A stretch of 64,000 nt of DNA from Blastocatellia bacterium AA13 (GCA_003222245.1 QHVH01000033.1:24790-88789); one strand, 5' to 3'; positions 29,653 to 38,292 are shown, counted from the stretch's first letter. The notes: generated from the sequence alone by a model not told the origin. Numbers and translations: made by a program.

Positions 29653-31398
29653 ATGAATACTATCCGGATCGCACTCGCTCAGATCAACGCCACAGTCGGC
29701 GATCTGAGCGGCAACACTGATCTAATAATTGACTATATTGGCCGCGCGCGCGATATGGCCGCCGATATAGTAGCGGTTCCCGAGCTGGCGATTACCGGCT
29801 ACCCTCCTGAAGACCTTCTACTCAAACCGCACTTCACGCGACAGAATCGTCTTGCGCTCGACCGCGTAATCGAAGCCTCGCGCGGCCTCGTTGTAATCAC
29901 GGGCTTTGTTGATACGGACGGCTCGGATATCTACAATGCGGCGGCGGTTATTTCGGACCGTAGGCTCATCGATATTTATCGCAAGGTATTTCTTCCCAAC
30001 TACGGCGTATTCGATGAAGCCCGCTATTTTCAATCGGGCGTCAGAGCGCCTGTCTACCAGTTGAAGGATGCTCGGATAGGCGTGAATATCTGCGAAGACA
30101 TCTGGAATCCCGGTGGTCCCGCGCGCGCCCAGGCTTTGATCGGCGATGCTCACCTGATCGTCAACATTTCATCCTCTCCTTATTATGCGGCGAAGAGTCA
30201 CGTGCGGGAGCGAATGCTGTGCACCCGCGCGGAAGACAACGCCGTAGCGCTCGCGTATTGCAATCTTGTTGGAGGGCAGGATGAGCTCGTGTTCGACGGC
30301 AACAGTCTGGTCATCGATGAGGACGGCCTTGTGATCGCTCGCGGAAAGACCTTTGAGGAAGACCTGCTGACGGCCGATATAAACATCGAGCGCGTGTTTT
30401 CAGAGCGACTGCACGACCCTCGCCGCCGGAGCGAACGGCATAGTGCGTCGAACGAGCAGGTTGAGATCATTCCCATTCCGACCGTCGAATCGAACTCCAG
30501 GCAGCGTCCGGCGATTCCCGCGCGCGCGTCAGCCGAGAGAGGCGCCGAACGGACAATGGATGAAATATACGCCGCGTTGGTAGTGGGCGCCCGCGATTAC
30601 ACCAGGAAGAATGGATTCGATAAGGTCTATCTCGGCCTGTCGGGGGGGATTGATTCGGCGCTCACGGCGGTCATTGCAGCCGATGCGATCGGGCCTGAAA
30701 ACGTCAAGGCTGTCTTCATGCCTACGAAATTCTCATCGACCGAGAGCGCCAGAGATGCAAAGGCGCTCGCCGATAATCTAGGCATCTCGCTTGTCACAAT
30801 CCCGATCGAAGAGACGTTCAAGGATTATCTCAAGATGCTGGCTCCTTCGTTTGATGGGGCGGCCGAAGATGTAACCGAGGAAAATCTTCAGGCCAGGGTG
30901 CGCGCGAATATTTTGATGGCGCTCTCGAATAAGTTTCACGGGCTGGTTCTGTCTACAGGCAACAAGAGTGAATTGAGCGTTGGATACTCGACGCTCTATG
31001 GCGACATGGTCGGAGGATTCAATGTTCTTAAAGACGTCTTTAAAACCACGGTTTATTTGCTCGCGGAATATGTAAACCGGAGAGGGAACTCGCCGGTTAT
31101 TCCAGAGTACATAATCACGCGGCCTCCGTCGGCCGAATTGCGCGAGAACCAGCGCGATGAAGACACTCTGCCGCCTTATGCGGTCCTTGATGCGATATTG
31201 AAGTCTTATGTAGAACGGGATCTCAGCGCCGAATCGATAATCGCGGCCGGCTTCGACCCTGAAACCGTGAAATGGGTGTTTCGCAGGGTGGATGCCGCCG
31301 AGTACAAGCGACGCCAGTCACCTCCAGGCATCAAAATCACGCCTCGCGCATTCGGACGCGACCGGCGCATGCCTATTACGAACAAGTTCCACAACTAA
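29653..31398 (+). CDS. nadE: Glutamine-dependent NAD+ synthetase
   Basis: 581 residues, the usual length of the two-domain bacterial enzyme. The N-terminal nitrilase-type glutaminase (1-250) has the E44 / K111 / C147 triad (VPELAITGYPPEDLLL, YRKVFLPNYGVFDE, GVNICEDIWNP). The C-terminal ATP-pyrophosphatase domain carries LGLSGGIDSAL (P-loop), STGNKSELSVGYSTLYGDM and GGFNVLKDVFKT. It makes NAD+ from deamido-NAD+, ATP and glutamine in the cytosol. It stands 54 bp after the BMC-P gene; it could be read through from that transcript but is a housekeeping gene, not a known BMC partner. Confidence 0.97.
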   Translation: MNTIRIALAQINATVGDLSGNTDLIIDYIGRARDMAADIVAVPELAITGYPPEDLLLKPHFTRQNRLALDRVIEASRGLVVITGFVDTDGSDIYNAAAVISDRRLIDIYRKVFLPNYGVFDEARYFQSGVRAPVYQLKDARIGVNICEDIWNPGGPARAQALIGDAHLIVNISSSPYYAAKSHVRERMLCTRAEDNAVALAYCNLVGGQDELVFDGNSLVIDEDGLVIARGKTFEEDLLTADINIERVFSERLHDPRRRSERHSASNEQVEIIPIPTVESNSRQRPAIPARASAERGAERTMDEIYAALVVGARDYTRKNGFDKVYLGLSGGIDSALTAVIAADAIGPENVKAVFMPTKFSSTESARDAKALADNLGISLVTIPIEETFKDYLKMLAPSFDGAAEDVTEENLQARVRANILMALSNKFHGLVLSTGNKSELSVGYSTLYGDMVGGFNVLKDVFKTTVYLLAEYVNRRGNSPVIPEYIITRPPSAELRENQRDEDTLPPYAVLDAILKSYVERDLSAESIIAAGFDPETVKWVFRRVDAAEYKRRQSPPGIKITPRAFGRDRRMPITNKFHN

Positions 31399-31428
31399 CG
31401 CTGCGGTCAGGCTGCCTCGTTCTGTTGG

Positions 31429-31560
31429 GCAGACGCCAGGCATAGTATCGATCCCGGCGTACGTATCGCCGATATCTTGCGCTACCCATCGAAGCAGCTC
31501 GGCCTTCTCAGCCCGCGTCATGGTTGCCAGCAATCGGTCGATCTCAAGGGGGTTCTTCAT
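31429..31560 (-). pseudogene. Truncated DUF433 family protein (antitoxin-like)
   Basis: From the ATG at 31,560 the first 44 residues (MKNPLEIDRLLATMTRAEKA, then VAQDIGDTYAGIDTMPGVC) match the N-terminus of DUF433 proteins, which continue with GGxxxIxxTRIPVW. Here the match ends after PGVC and the frame runs into the 3' end of nadE on the other strand. The protein is therefore cut off just before its conserved core. Members of this family are usually paired with PIN-like toxins; none is adjacent. The 31,561-31,930 stretch upstream holds nothing I can identify. Confidence 0.6.
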
Positions 31561-31935
31561 ACGACCATAATCGTGCCATAAGCTATGGCAGCGGGCAATG
31601 TACACATCTCTCGACGAAAACTGTTGGTCTTATCGCGATTCGCAACGACTTCGAGGTTCAGGCAGGTTTATCCGGCTGTAGCTATGATCTCGTAGATCAG
31701 ACTCTCTCGATCGCCGCCGTCGTCCCTGGCTCATCTGTCTATTCACAACGCTGGTAAGTGCTAGTGGCCTTTGTATCAATACAGGACATGGTCCTTTGGT
31801 GAGCGGCGCTATGGCCCGCTGGAACGGTAGTAAAATGACTTGCCGAATATTATCATTCCCAACGCCTCACCCGTACTATGTCGGTCTTTGCACAACTCTA
31901 ACGATCCCCATTGTGCGAGGAGCGTAGGTAATTAA

Positions 31936-32109
31936 TGCCAGTTAAACTGGCAAGATACAGGGGTTATTATTTACCAAGAACAGAAACGTACCAATTTACA
32001 ATTGGCATTAAAATTGCTAATTGGACACGCGTAATGATTGTTGACGGAGAATCTGTGTTCTCGCTAGTTTCGTGGGACTGCCCAGCTCGCAAAGTCAGAC
32101 AGTCCCACG
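31936..32109 (+). other. Structured AT-rich region upstream of a small membrane-protein gene
   Basis: A near-perfect palindrome TGCCAGTTAAACTGGCA lies at 31,936-31,952. A 10-bp inverted repeat follows: CGTGGGACTG at 32,071-32,080 and CAGTCCCACG at 32,100-32,109 around a 19-nt loop, ending 63 nt before the ATG at 32,173. A 74-codon open frame covers 31,935-32,159 but resembles no family I know. A 5' regulatory RNA or operator is as likely as a gene. Confidence 0.45.
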
Positions 32110-32172
32110 GCTGCAAACCGTCCTTGATCACCCAAAAATGTTTGGGGCTTATACACTAGGAGGTTTACGGGA

Positions 32173-32559
32173 ATGATTAATAGCAATGATTATACCAAAC
32201 TTCCCGCGATCAGTAAGTATCATCAGCGGAATGAGTTGGCTGTTGATGAATCCGCGCCTGTCGCAGACGAGATAGTAAATACTGTGCAGCGATGGGAAGA
32301 TTATCGCCAGGGTCACGAAAGATTCGACCATGAAATGTGGCAAGATCGCGTGCAATTCTTGATCAAGGCGGCCACGCAAGTATTAGCGATCTTGATGATA
32401 TTAACCGCCTTCACCCTATGCTGTTATGTTTTAGTACATACTTCGGCATATTCTGGGACTGCGGTCACGTCAGCGGCAGGTACAATCGCTACCCAAGTAA
32501 TAGGCATTGTTGGCTTGCTCTTGAAAACGGTCTTTCGTCATAAGCCTCCAAAGGTATAA
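32173..32559 (+). CDS. Small two-helix membrane protein, function unknown
   Basis: 128 residues with an excellent ribosome site (GGAGG). The N-terminal 65 residues are polar and charged (KLPAISKYHQRNELAVDES, WEDYRQGHERFDHEMWQDR). Two hydrophobic segments follow, at about 68-92 (AATQVLAILMILTAFTLCCY) and about 96-120 (TAVTSAAGTIATQVIGIVGL), and then a basic tail (RHKPPKV), so a hairpin with both ends in the cytoplasm. I do not recognise the family. The codon use is AT-richer than in flanking housekeeping genes. Its position in an island of toxin-antitoxin debris suggests an accessory role, but nothing in the sequence proves one. Confidence 0.65.
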   Translation: MINSNDYTKLPAISKYHQRNELAVDESAPVADEIVNTVQRWEDYRQGHERFDHEMWQDRVQFLIKAATQVLAILMILTAFTLCCYVLVHTSAYSGTAVTSAAGTIATQVIGIVGLLLKTVFRHKPPKV

Positions 32560-32713
32560 AGCCTACGCGCTCTTATCGATGTTCGTGCTATGTGAGACTT
32601 GGAGATTTGGACGATCCGAAAGTCGCTTTTGGCCTTGCGGTATCCCCACACCTTATAAGTATTAGACCCGGAGAAAAACAAATCTGTCCTTCGAAAGTAG
32701 TCAACAGTCTTGG

Positions 32714-33002
32714 TCACAAATCCGTGCTGACAAGAGTAGCCTGTTCTTCAATGCTCTGCGCAATCAACATGCGATCAAAGGGGTCTTTGTGGTGAACCGG
32801 TAAGGCGTCGAGTGCCAGAACAATCCGTTAATGCCACGGGCCGGGTTCTGAAATCATCAATCTCTTGCTGACTTTCAAACTGGCGACGCTCAAGAGCAAT
32901 TCGTTGGCGCCATCCCTGAGAGCAAAAAAGGACGGTCGGCGAAAGTTTCTCCGGCTGATGTGCCCACCAGATGAAGATATGAGTGTCGAGCAAAAGTTTC
33001 AT
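32714..33002 (-). pseudogene. vapC: Decayed PIN-domain toxin VapC
   Basis: The ATG at 33,002 starts MKLLLDTHIFIWWAHQPEKL, the PIN N-terminus with its first catalytic Asp. A frameshift follows near SPT: the adjacent frame gives FALRDGANELLLSVASL, then the middle of the protein is missing or scrambled. In a third frame LPVHHKDPFDRMLIAQSIEE and QATLVSTD form the conserved C-terminal half (HHKDPFDR), and the reading ends at a TGA at 32,714-32,716. The pieces cover about two-thirds of a normal 125-130-residue toxin. No functional ribonuclease can be produced. It overlaps vapB by 4 bp, the usual TA arrangement. Confidence 0.75.
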
Positions 33003-33241
33003 TCTCGTGGAAGCCAGAACTCGTTTGGTAAGGGTTCATCAAAATCCTCGCTCGTCCAGATTGCGCCTCGGTTGAGACCTGCAACACGCTTCTTTTTGGA
33101 CTGATCTACTGGAACCAAACGCGCCACCGGCCTGCGGTCTTCCGTTATAACTACTTCGTTTCCGGCAAGAGTTTGCGCCAGCAAATCCTCCAGTTTATTC
33201 GGGACCTCCTCTACACTCACCGTCTGAGTCATACGCGGCAT
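32999..33241 (-). CDS. Phd/YefM-type antitoxin (VapB-like)
   Basis: 80 residues. The N-terminal part (TQTVSVEEVPNKLEDLLAQ, then GNEVVITEDRRPVARLVPV) is the Phd/YefM DNA-binding fold; the C-terminal part (GLNRGAIWTSEDFDEPLPNE) is the toxin-wrapping tail, with the SEDFDEPLP ending typical of antitoxins paired with PIN toxins. The ATG at 33,241 is adjacent to AAAGG, and a second ATG at 33,232 has better spacing. It overlaps the dead vapC by 4 bp, so the antitoxin has outlived its toxin. It may still repress its own promoter. Confidence 0.85.
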   Translation of the reverse strand: MPRMTQTVSVEEVPNKLEDLLAQTLAGNEVVITEDRRPVARLVPVDQSKKKRVAGLNRGAIWTSEDFDEPLPNEFWLPRE

Positions 33242-33474
33242 CCTTTCAGTATCGCCTTTGCTTGATCGATAACGATATCTTTTTCTGCCCTGATGTCAGA
33301 TCGCCGGCCCAGTGCGTGATATTGGAGGAACGCAGCGACGACCAACGTGAAGACAATCGTCAGTATGTGGGCAATATCAAAATCCTTTTTGAAGGTTAGA
33401 TCGAGGAACTGACGTGCAATGAGACCAATGGTCAATCCAATGATGAAGAAAACTCCCGACCATATCCATTTCAT
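33229..33474 (-). CDS. Small membrane protein paired with the DUF4325 protein
   Basis: 81 residues with two transmembrane helices: WIWSGVFFIIGLTIGLI (4-20) and ILTIVFTLVVAAFLQYHAL (about 37-55). A cytoplasmic charged tail follows (RRSDIRAEKDIVIDQAKAIL). Its start overlaps the end of the DUF4325 gene by 4 bp and its end overlaps the antitoxin start by 13 bp, so translation is coupled along the strand. I do not know the family. Confidence 0.6.
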   Translation of the reverse strand: MKWIWSGVFFIIGLTIGLIARQFLDLTFKKDFDIAHILTIVFTLVVAAFLQYHALGRRSDIRAEKDIVIDQAKAILKGCRV

Positions 33475-33827
33475 TTGGCGTCATCAATATAGCGCAGGAT
33501 CTCTTCTACTAGGTACGGTTCTTCGTCAGATTTAAGCCGCAGATGATCTCTCACCTTCTGAGAGCCGAATTCGCGTGCCAGACCGCCGAAAGCAGCCTCG
33601 AGAAAGGACGTAGCATATCCTTCCGTACCGTCAAGATCGACGAAAAGGATTGTATTATCGTCGGTGATCGCGCGCAAAAAACCAGGTCTAAGAACGTTTT
33701 CTTTAAACTTTTCGCCGGAGAAGTTGTCCTCTCCCCTGGCGCGGGGGCCAGGTGTTTCGGAAAAGTCTTTTGCCACAACGATCTGTAAACTCGTCTGACT
33801 GTTCGTCTGTAGTTGTTCACTTGCCAT
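33471..33827 (-). CDS. STAS-like DUF4325 domain protein
   Basis: 118 residues. The C-terminal 75 residues carry DNTILFVDLDGTEGYATSFL followed by EAAFGGLAREFG, the signature of DUF4325, a STAS-like fold in which SSFLDEAFG-type motifs form the switch helix. The N-terminal part is polar (AKDFSETPGPRARGEDNFSG). Family members often occur beside ATPase or kinase-like regulators and are guessed to act as anti-sigma-antagonist-like switches. Here the only tightly linked gene is a two-helix membrane protein, with which it shares a 4-bp overlap. Confidence 0.75.
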   Translation of the reverse strand: MASEQLQTNSQTSLQIVVAKDFSETPGPRARGEDNFSGEKFKENVLRPGFLRAITDDNTILFVDLDGTEGYATSFLEAAFGGLAREFGSQKVRDHLRLKSDEEPYLVEEILRYIDDAK

Positions 33828-33901
33828 GGTCTAGCTCCCAGTAGATCATTGTGCCTCGAAAGCGCGGCTCAATGAGTCTCGATTCTCCAGTGGAAACATT
33901 A

Positions 33902-33939
33902 GCATATACGTCGTTACTGAGCATATACATCGTTACTGA
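33902..33939 (+). repeat. 19-bp tandem repeat
   Basis: GCATATACGTCGTTACTGA at 33,902-33,920 is followed directly by a copy differing at one base (33,921-33,939). It sits about 75 bp upstream of the DUF4325 start on the minus strand and could be an operator or a simple slippage product. Confidence 0.8.
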
Positions 33940-33945
33940 TAATAA

Positions 33946-34200
33946 TCAAATTGCATGGAATCGTGACGACCCGATTATCTGTCCGTCTTTGGAATCGATG
34001 GCGATCAGAGCGCCTCCGGATTCCAATGCCTCGCGAAAGAATGCCTGAAAGACTTCTTCTTTATAGCGATCTGTTGCTGGATGCTGTTCCCAGATGAGCG
34101 GGTCCGCGGCGACGGAATAAAGGGCGCGATAATCCTCCGGCAATAGCGGCCTGAGCTGGAGGATCGTGCCTTTCAAGACGGGTTGGAGATCAAAGGGCAT
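33946..34200 (-). pseudogene. GNAT acetyltransferase, 3'-truncated
   Basis: From the ATG at 34,200, 84 residues match the N-terminal half of a RimJ-like GNAT enzyme (LQLRPLLPEDYRALYSVAAD, then YKEEVFQAFFREAL, IDSKDGQIIGSSRF). The frame stops at HAI, just before the acetyl-CoA-binding motif A expected in a protein of about 180 residues. The 19-bp tandem repeat lies right at the break. The product should be inactive. Confidence 0.7.
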
Positions 34201-34279
34201 TCCTGATTCTATCCTCAAGCCTGAGCTTCACAAATCTTCGCGAAATCGACCCGAGTAGCGCATTGGTTCATTATCTCTG

Positions 34280-34957
34280 TTAGCGCGAGGTGCTCAAATT
34301 CGACTTTAAGGTTGACGAAGGGCAGAGCGATTCGAGTACGCAGTCGGCGCACAGAGGGGTGCGGGCCTTGCAGATTTTTCGACCGTGGTAGATCAAGAGG
34401 TGAGAGAAATCTACCCAGTCTTTCTTTGGAACATATTTGATTAAATCCTGCTCGATCTTTTCGGGCTGAGTGTTCTCTGTAAGCCCGAGCCTCTGAGACA
34501 GTCGTGAGACGTGCGTGTCCACCACAACCCCTGAAGCTATTCCAAAGGCATTCCCCATTACGACGTTGGCCGTCTTCCGAGCGACGCCCGGCAGCTCAAG
34601 CAGATCTTCCATTGATTCCGGGACCTTGCCGCCGTAATTTTCGAGAATCATTTTGCAGGCGCCTTGAATCGATTTCGCTTTGTTCCGAAAGAATCCAGTC
34701 GAGCGAATATCGTTCTCGATCTCTTCTCGCGGAGCGTTTACAAAATCGGTGCAGCTTCGATACTTCCTGAAGAGATCAGCCGTGACGATATTGACGCGCT
34801 CGTCCGTACATTGCGCTGAAAGAATCGTAGCGATCAGGAGCTCGAGCGGATTGGAGTGAATGAGGCTGCAGTGGGCGTCCGGGTATTCTTTTCTGAGCCT
34901 GCTTACTACCTGTTTGGCTCTGTGCTTGAGATCGGGAGCTTCGCTTTTTTGCTTCAT
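34280..34957 (-). CDS. nth: Endonuclease III
   Basis: 225 residues, normal length. LIATILSAQCTDERVN and the helix-hairpin-helix ELPGVARKTANVVMGNAFG contain the catalytic Lys128. VVDTHVSRLSQRLGL holds the catalytic Asp147. Four Cys in the spacing C-x6-C-x2-C-x5-C (CKARTPLCADCVLESLC) bind the 4Fe-4S cluster. It removes oxidised pyrimidines and cleaves abasic sites in base-excision repair. Its start overlaps the pepP stop by 4 bp, so the two genes are translationally coupled. Confidence 0.97.
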   Translation of the reverse strand: MKQKSEAPDLKHRAKQVVSRLRKEYPDAHCSLIHSNPLELLIATILSAQCTDERVNIVTADLFRKYRSCTDFVNAPREEIENDIRSTGFFRNKAKSIQGACKMILENYGGKVPESMEDLLELPGVARKTANVVMGNAFGIASGVVVDTHVSRLSQRLGLTENTQPEKIEQDLIKYVPKKDWVDFSHLLIYHGRKICKARTPLCADCVLESLCPSSTLKSNLSTSR

Positions 34958-36276
34958 ACGCGCATGGTTCGCTCGATGTCTGAGATAGCCCGCGGAAGGC
35001 CTGATGAGAGTACGTCTCTTCCATCGGCGGTGACCAAAACATCGTCTTCTATTCTGATTCCGATGCCGCGATAGCGAGGCTCTACCTGTTGATCGTAGGC
35101 GGATACATATAGTCCGGGCTCGATCGTCAGCACCATTCCCGGCTCCAATTTGCGAGACTCGTCTCCGATGGTATACATGCCGACGTCGTGGACGTCCATT
35201 CCGAGCCAGTGACTGGTTCTATGCATGTAGAATCGCTTGAACTCTTCTTTTTCTATAAGGCTCGATACCTCGCCTTTGAGCAAGCCCAGCCGAACAAGGC
35301 CTTCGGTCAGAATTTGAACTGCGCGATTGTGCGGATCTACGAACCGAGCGCCGGGCCGCACGGCTTCGATTCCCGCCTCTTCGGCTGCTAAAACCAGCTC
35401 GTAGAGCTCCGCCTGTTCTTTGCTGAAGACGCCGTCGGCGGGATATGTCCGGGTGACGTCACCCGCGAAGTAGCCGTATTCGGCGCCGGAATCGATCAGG
35501 AGCAGCTCTCCTTTTTGAAGCTGCCTTCGATTGCTGGTGTAGTGCAGCGTCGTCGAATTGACTCCGGAAGCTACTATGGGGGGAAACGCGTGCCGAGGGC
35601 TGCCGTATTTGGCATAGACGTATCTCAACTCCGCATCGATTTCGTACTCGTAGACACCCGGCTTGATGACCGATCGAGCCGCGGCGTGCCCTTTGCACGT
35701 GATGTCGACGGCTCTTCTCAAGGTCTCAAGTTCGGAGGCGCTCTTTACGAGCCTCGCCTCGTGAAGCAATCCGGCGGGGTCGATCACGGCCGCGGGCCCT
35801 GCTCCCTTGCGCTGGCGTTCTCGCTGAAAATACCGCATCAGTCGGACGACTCTGGAGTCGGCGTCCGAATTGGCTCCGAAGCGATAGTAGATGCGATCGG
35901 CTTTCGCAAGCAGTCCGGGAAGCTCCTGGTCAAGTTTATCGATTGTGAATGCCGCATCGGCGCCGTAGTCGCTAATCGCGCCTTCGACTCCGGCACGCTT
36001 GCCGGTCCAGACCTCCGCCGAATCGTCTCGGGGCTGAACGAACATCACGAATCGATGTTGAGGGTGATCGGGAACTAATACCGCGAGGCAACTCGGCTCT
36101 TCAAAACCCGTCAAATAGTAGAGATCGGAATCCTGGCGATATTCGAATTCGACATCCATATTGCGAACGGCGGTTGGAGCCGATGCAAACAGCGCGGCGC
36201 CCCCTTGAATCCCTTTCATGAACTCTTCGCGTCTCTCTTTGAAAGCGCCCGTCGATGCGCTCGGTGTGGCAGTCAT
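34954..36276 (-). CDS. pepP: Xaa-Pro aminopeptidase (M24B)
   Basis: 440 residues. The N-terminal creatinase-like domain (VEFEYRQDSDLYYLTGF and ALFASAPTAVRNMD) is followed by the pita-bread catalytic domain. All five metal ligands are visible: two Asp in LLIDSGAEYGYFAGDVTRTY, His in RTSHWLGMDVHDVG, Glu in MVLTIEPGLYV and Glu in GIGIRIEDDVLV. It removes N-terminal residues preceding proline in the cytosol. It is upstream of nth in a two-gene operon; the pairing has no known functional meaning. Confidence 0.96.
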   Translation of the reverse strand: MTATPSASTGAFKERREEFMKGIQGGAALFASAPTAVRNMDVEFEYRQDSDLYYLTGFEEPSCLAVLVPDHPQHRFVMFVQPRDDSAEVWTGKRAGVEGAISDYGADAAFTIDKLDQELPGLLAKADRIYYRFGANSDADSRVVRLMRYFQRERQRKGAGPAAVIDPAGLLHEARLVKSASELETLRRAVDITCKGHAAARSVIKPGVYEYEIDAELRYVYAKYGSPRHAFPPIVASGVNSTTLHYTSNRRQLQKGELLLIDSGAEYGYFAGDVTRTYPADGVFSKEQAELYELVLAAEEAGIEAVRPGARFVDPHNRAVQILTEGLVRLGLLKGEVSSLIEKEEFKRFYMHRTSHWLGMDVHDVGMYTIGDESRKLEPGMVLTIEPGLYVSAYDQQVEPRYRGIGIRIEDDVLVTADGRDVLSSGLPRAISDIERTMRV

Positions 36277-36543
36277 CGTTAACCTCGCTCGATCTGTTTG
36301 AATTTGCGCCTACTATATCGACGCCTGGGGACTTTCTCAAGGATGTGTAGATCGGCGCTTGTGATCACAGGAGGGGCAATAGAATTACTTCTCAGTTTTC
36401 TAATGGCTTTGACTGATGTCCAGATCAGAATGCCGGATCACGCATGCCAGGTCACGAATGCTGGATCAGGTCGGCGCGTCGCGAGATTTGTATTAGAATA
36501 GGCTGCTTCATACGACTGCGATCCAAACAAAGGTCCTAATCCA

Positions 36544-38292
36544 TTGACATCCGACCAATACAAACTTATTACGACTGCTGCTGAATTAGATGAATCGGTC
36601 GCGGCTCTGTCACGCTGCCGAGTTATCGGAGCCGACACCGAGACCACGGGTTTGGATCCGTTTACCAGTCGCGTTCGCTTGCTTCAGCTCGCAACTCCGG
36701 ATCAAGTATTCATAATCGATCTCTTTAAAGTGAGGGCGCTGGATCACGCAGGTCTCAGAACCTTGCTTACCGGCGACGAGCCGGTGAAGGTGCTTCACAA
36801 TGCAAAGTTCGATGTGAAGATGCTCCTTCATCATTTCAAGCTGGAGACCGGCGGAGTATTCGATACGTTGCTGGCGAGCAAGCTGGTAGCGGCCGGAGGC
36901 GACGTGGGTCACGGACTCGCGGCGGTATCGGACCGGCACCTCGGCGTCGAGGTAGACAAATCGGCGCAGATGAGCGACTGGTCGGGCGAGATCAGCGAAG
37001 AACAACATCGGTACGCCGCCAAGGATGCGGCCCTCATGCTTCCGCTTCATGAGAAGCTTTCCGGTGATCTTGAAAGACTCGGATTGAATGAGGTTGCCCG
37101 CATTGAGTTTGAATGTGTGCTGCCGTTATCCGCTCTGGAACTGGCCGGAATGTCTATCGACGCGGATTGCTGGAAGAAGCAGCTCGAGGATGTGAGGCGG
37201 GCGCACGCCCTGACGGCTACGGCTTTGAAGTCTCAGCTCGCGGCGGGCGTCGCACAACTTTCTTTATTCGGCGAACCCGACATCAATCTCGACAGTCCGG
37301 CCCAGGTCACGGAAGCCTTGGCGGGAATGGGGATCAAGCTGGAGGGCACGCGCAACTGGCAGTTGCAGCCGTTCGCCGTCCGATATCCTGTTATTCACCT
37401 ACTGCTCGAGTATCGAGCGCTGCAGAAGTCGCTGAGCAGTTACGGCGAATCGATGCTGTCGCACGTCAACCCGGTGACGCGCCGTCTTCATCCGGACTTT
37501 CACCAGATCGGCGCGACCGGCGGCCGCATGAGCTGTTCGGATCCGAATCTTCAGCAGGTGCCGAACTCGCCGGAATACCGCTCATGTTTTCGCGCCGAAC
37601 CCGGCCGCAAACTCGTGATCGCGGACTATTCGCAGATCGAGCTACGCATATTGGCGGACTGGTCTCAGGACGTAGCTCTTGTGAAGGCGCTTGTATCCGG
37701 CGAGGATCTTCACTGCGTGACCGCGAGCCAGATGTTGGGAATAAAACTCGAGGAGGTCAGCAAGGATCAACGCGCGGCCGCCAAGCAGCTCAACTACGGA
37801 ATAATGTACGGCCTGGGCGCGCAGGGTCTGGCGAACCGAATCGACTGTTCGATAGAACAAGCCGAAGAACTGCTGCATAAGTATTTTGCTACGTACAGCG
37901 GGGTCGCGGCGTGGCTTCGAGAAGCCGCGAATAAAGCGATTGGAGACCACGAGTCGCGGACGCGCTCCGGGCGATTGATATATTTTAACTTCGACGCAAA
38001 CGACCGCGCTCAGGTCGCGGCGATGCAGCGGTTGGGCAAGAACAGTCCGATTCAAGGAACCAGCGCGGATATGATCAAACGCGCTTTGAGGCTGATTTAT
38101 GAAGGGCTCAGGGGAATCGACGCCGCGATAGTCAACTGCATTCACGATGAGATCGTAGTCGAATCCGCGGAGACGGAAGCCGAGACCTGCGCCGCCATAG
38201 TGGAAAGAGAGATGATCAAGGCTGCGCGTGAATTCATTCGAAGCGTACCGGTCTCCGTGGATACGGCAATCGCATCGGCCTGGCTTAAATAA
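36544..38292 (+). CDS. DNA polymerase I, Klenow-type (3'-5' exonuclease plus polymerase, no 5' nuclease)
   Basis: 582 residues from a TTG; no ATG occurs early enough to be an alternative. The N-terminal 3'-5' exonuclease has all three motifs (GADTETTGLD, LHNAKFDVKML, YAAKDAALM). The family A polymerase follows: GRMSCSDPNLQQVPN, motif A VIADYSQIELRILADW, motif B RAAAKQLNYGIMYGLGAQG and motif C NCIHDEIVVE. The 5' nuclease domain of ordinary PolA is absent (full-length enzymes are about 900 residues). In motif B the residue aligned with E. coli Phe762 is Tyr, as in T7 polymerase, which reduces discrimination against dideoxynucleotides. It may act in repair alongside a full PolA elsewhere. Confidence 0.93.
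   Translation: MTSDQYKLITTAAELDESVAALSRCRVIGADTETTGLDPFTSRVRLLQLATPDQVFIIDLFKVRALDHAGLRTLLTGDEPVKVLHNAKFDVKMLLHHFKLETGGVFDTLLASKLVAAGGDVGHGLAAVSDRHLGVEVDKSAQMSDWSGEISEEQHRYAAKDAALMLPLHEKLSGDLERLGLNEVARIEFECVLPLSALELAGMSIDADCWKKQLEDVRRAHALTATALKSQLAAGVAQLSLFGEPDINLDSPAQVTEALAGMGIKLEGTRNWQLQPFAVRYPVIHLLLEYRALQKSLSSYGESMLSHVNPVTRRLHPDFHQIGATGGRMSCSDPNLQQVPNSPEYRSCFRAEPGRKLVIADYSQIELRILADWSQDVALVKALVSGEDLHCVTASQMLGIKLEEVSKDQRAAAKQLNYGIMYGLGAQGLANRIDCSIEQAEELLHKYFATYSGVAAWLREAANKAIGDHESRTRSGRLIYFNFDANDRAQVAAMQRLGKNSPIQGTSADMIKRALRLIYEGLRGIDAAIVNCIHDEIVVESAETEAETCAAIVEREMIKAAREFIRSVPVSVDTAIASAWLK

Noticed and set aside
31392..31435. Possible attC-like pair ACTAAC...GTTGGGC at the end of nadE
   Set aside because: It is only about 40 bp long with no paired arms, so it lacks attC structure.
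31935..32159. 74-codon plus-strand frame as a gene
   Set aside because: It has no family resemblance and coincides with strong inverted repeats. It is listed as a structured region rather than a gene.
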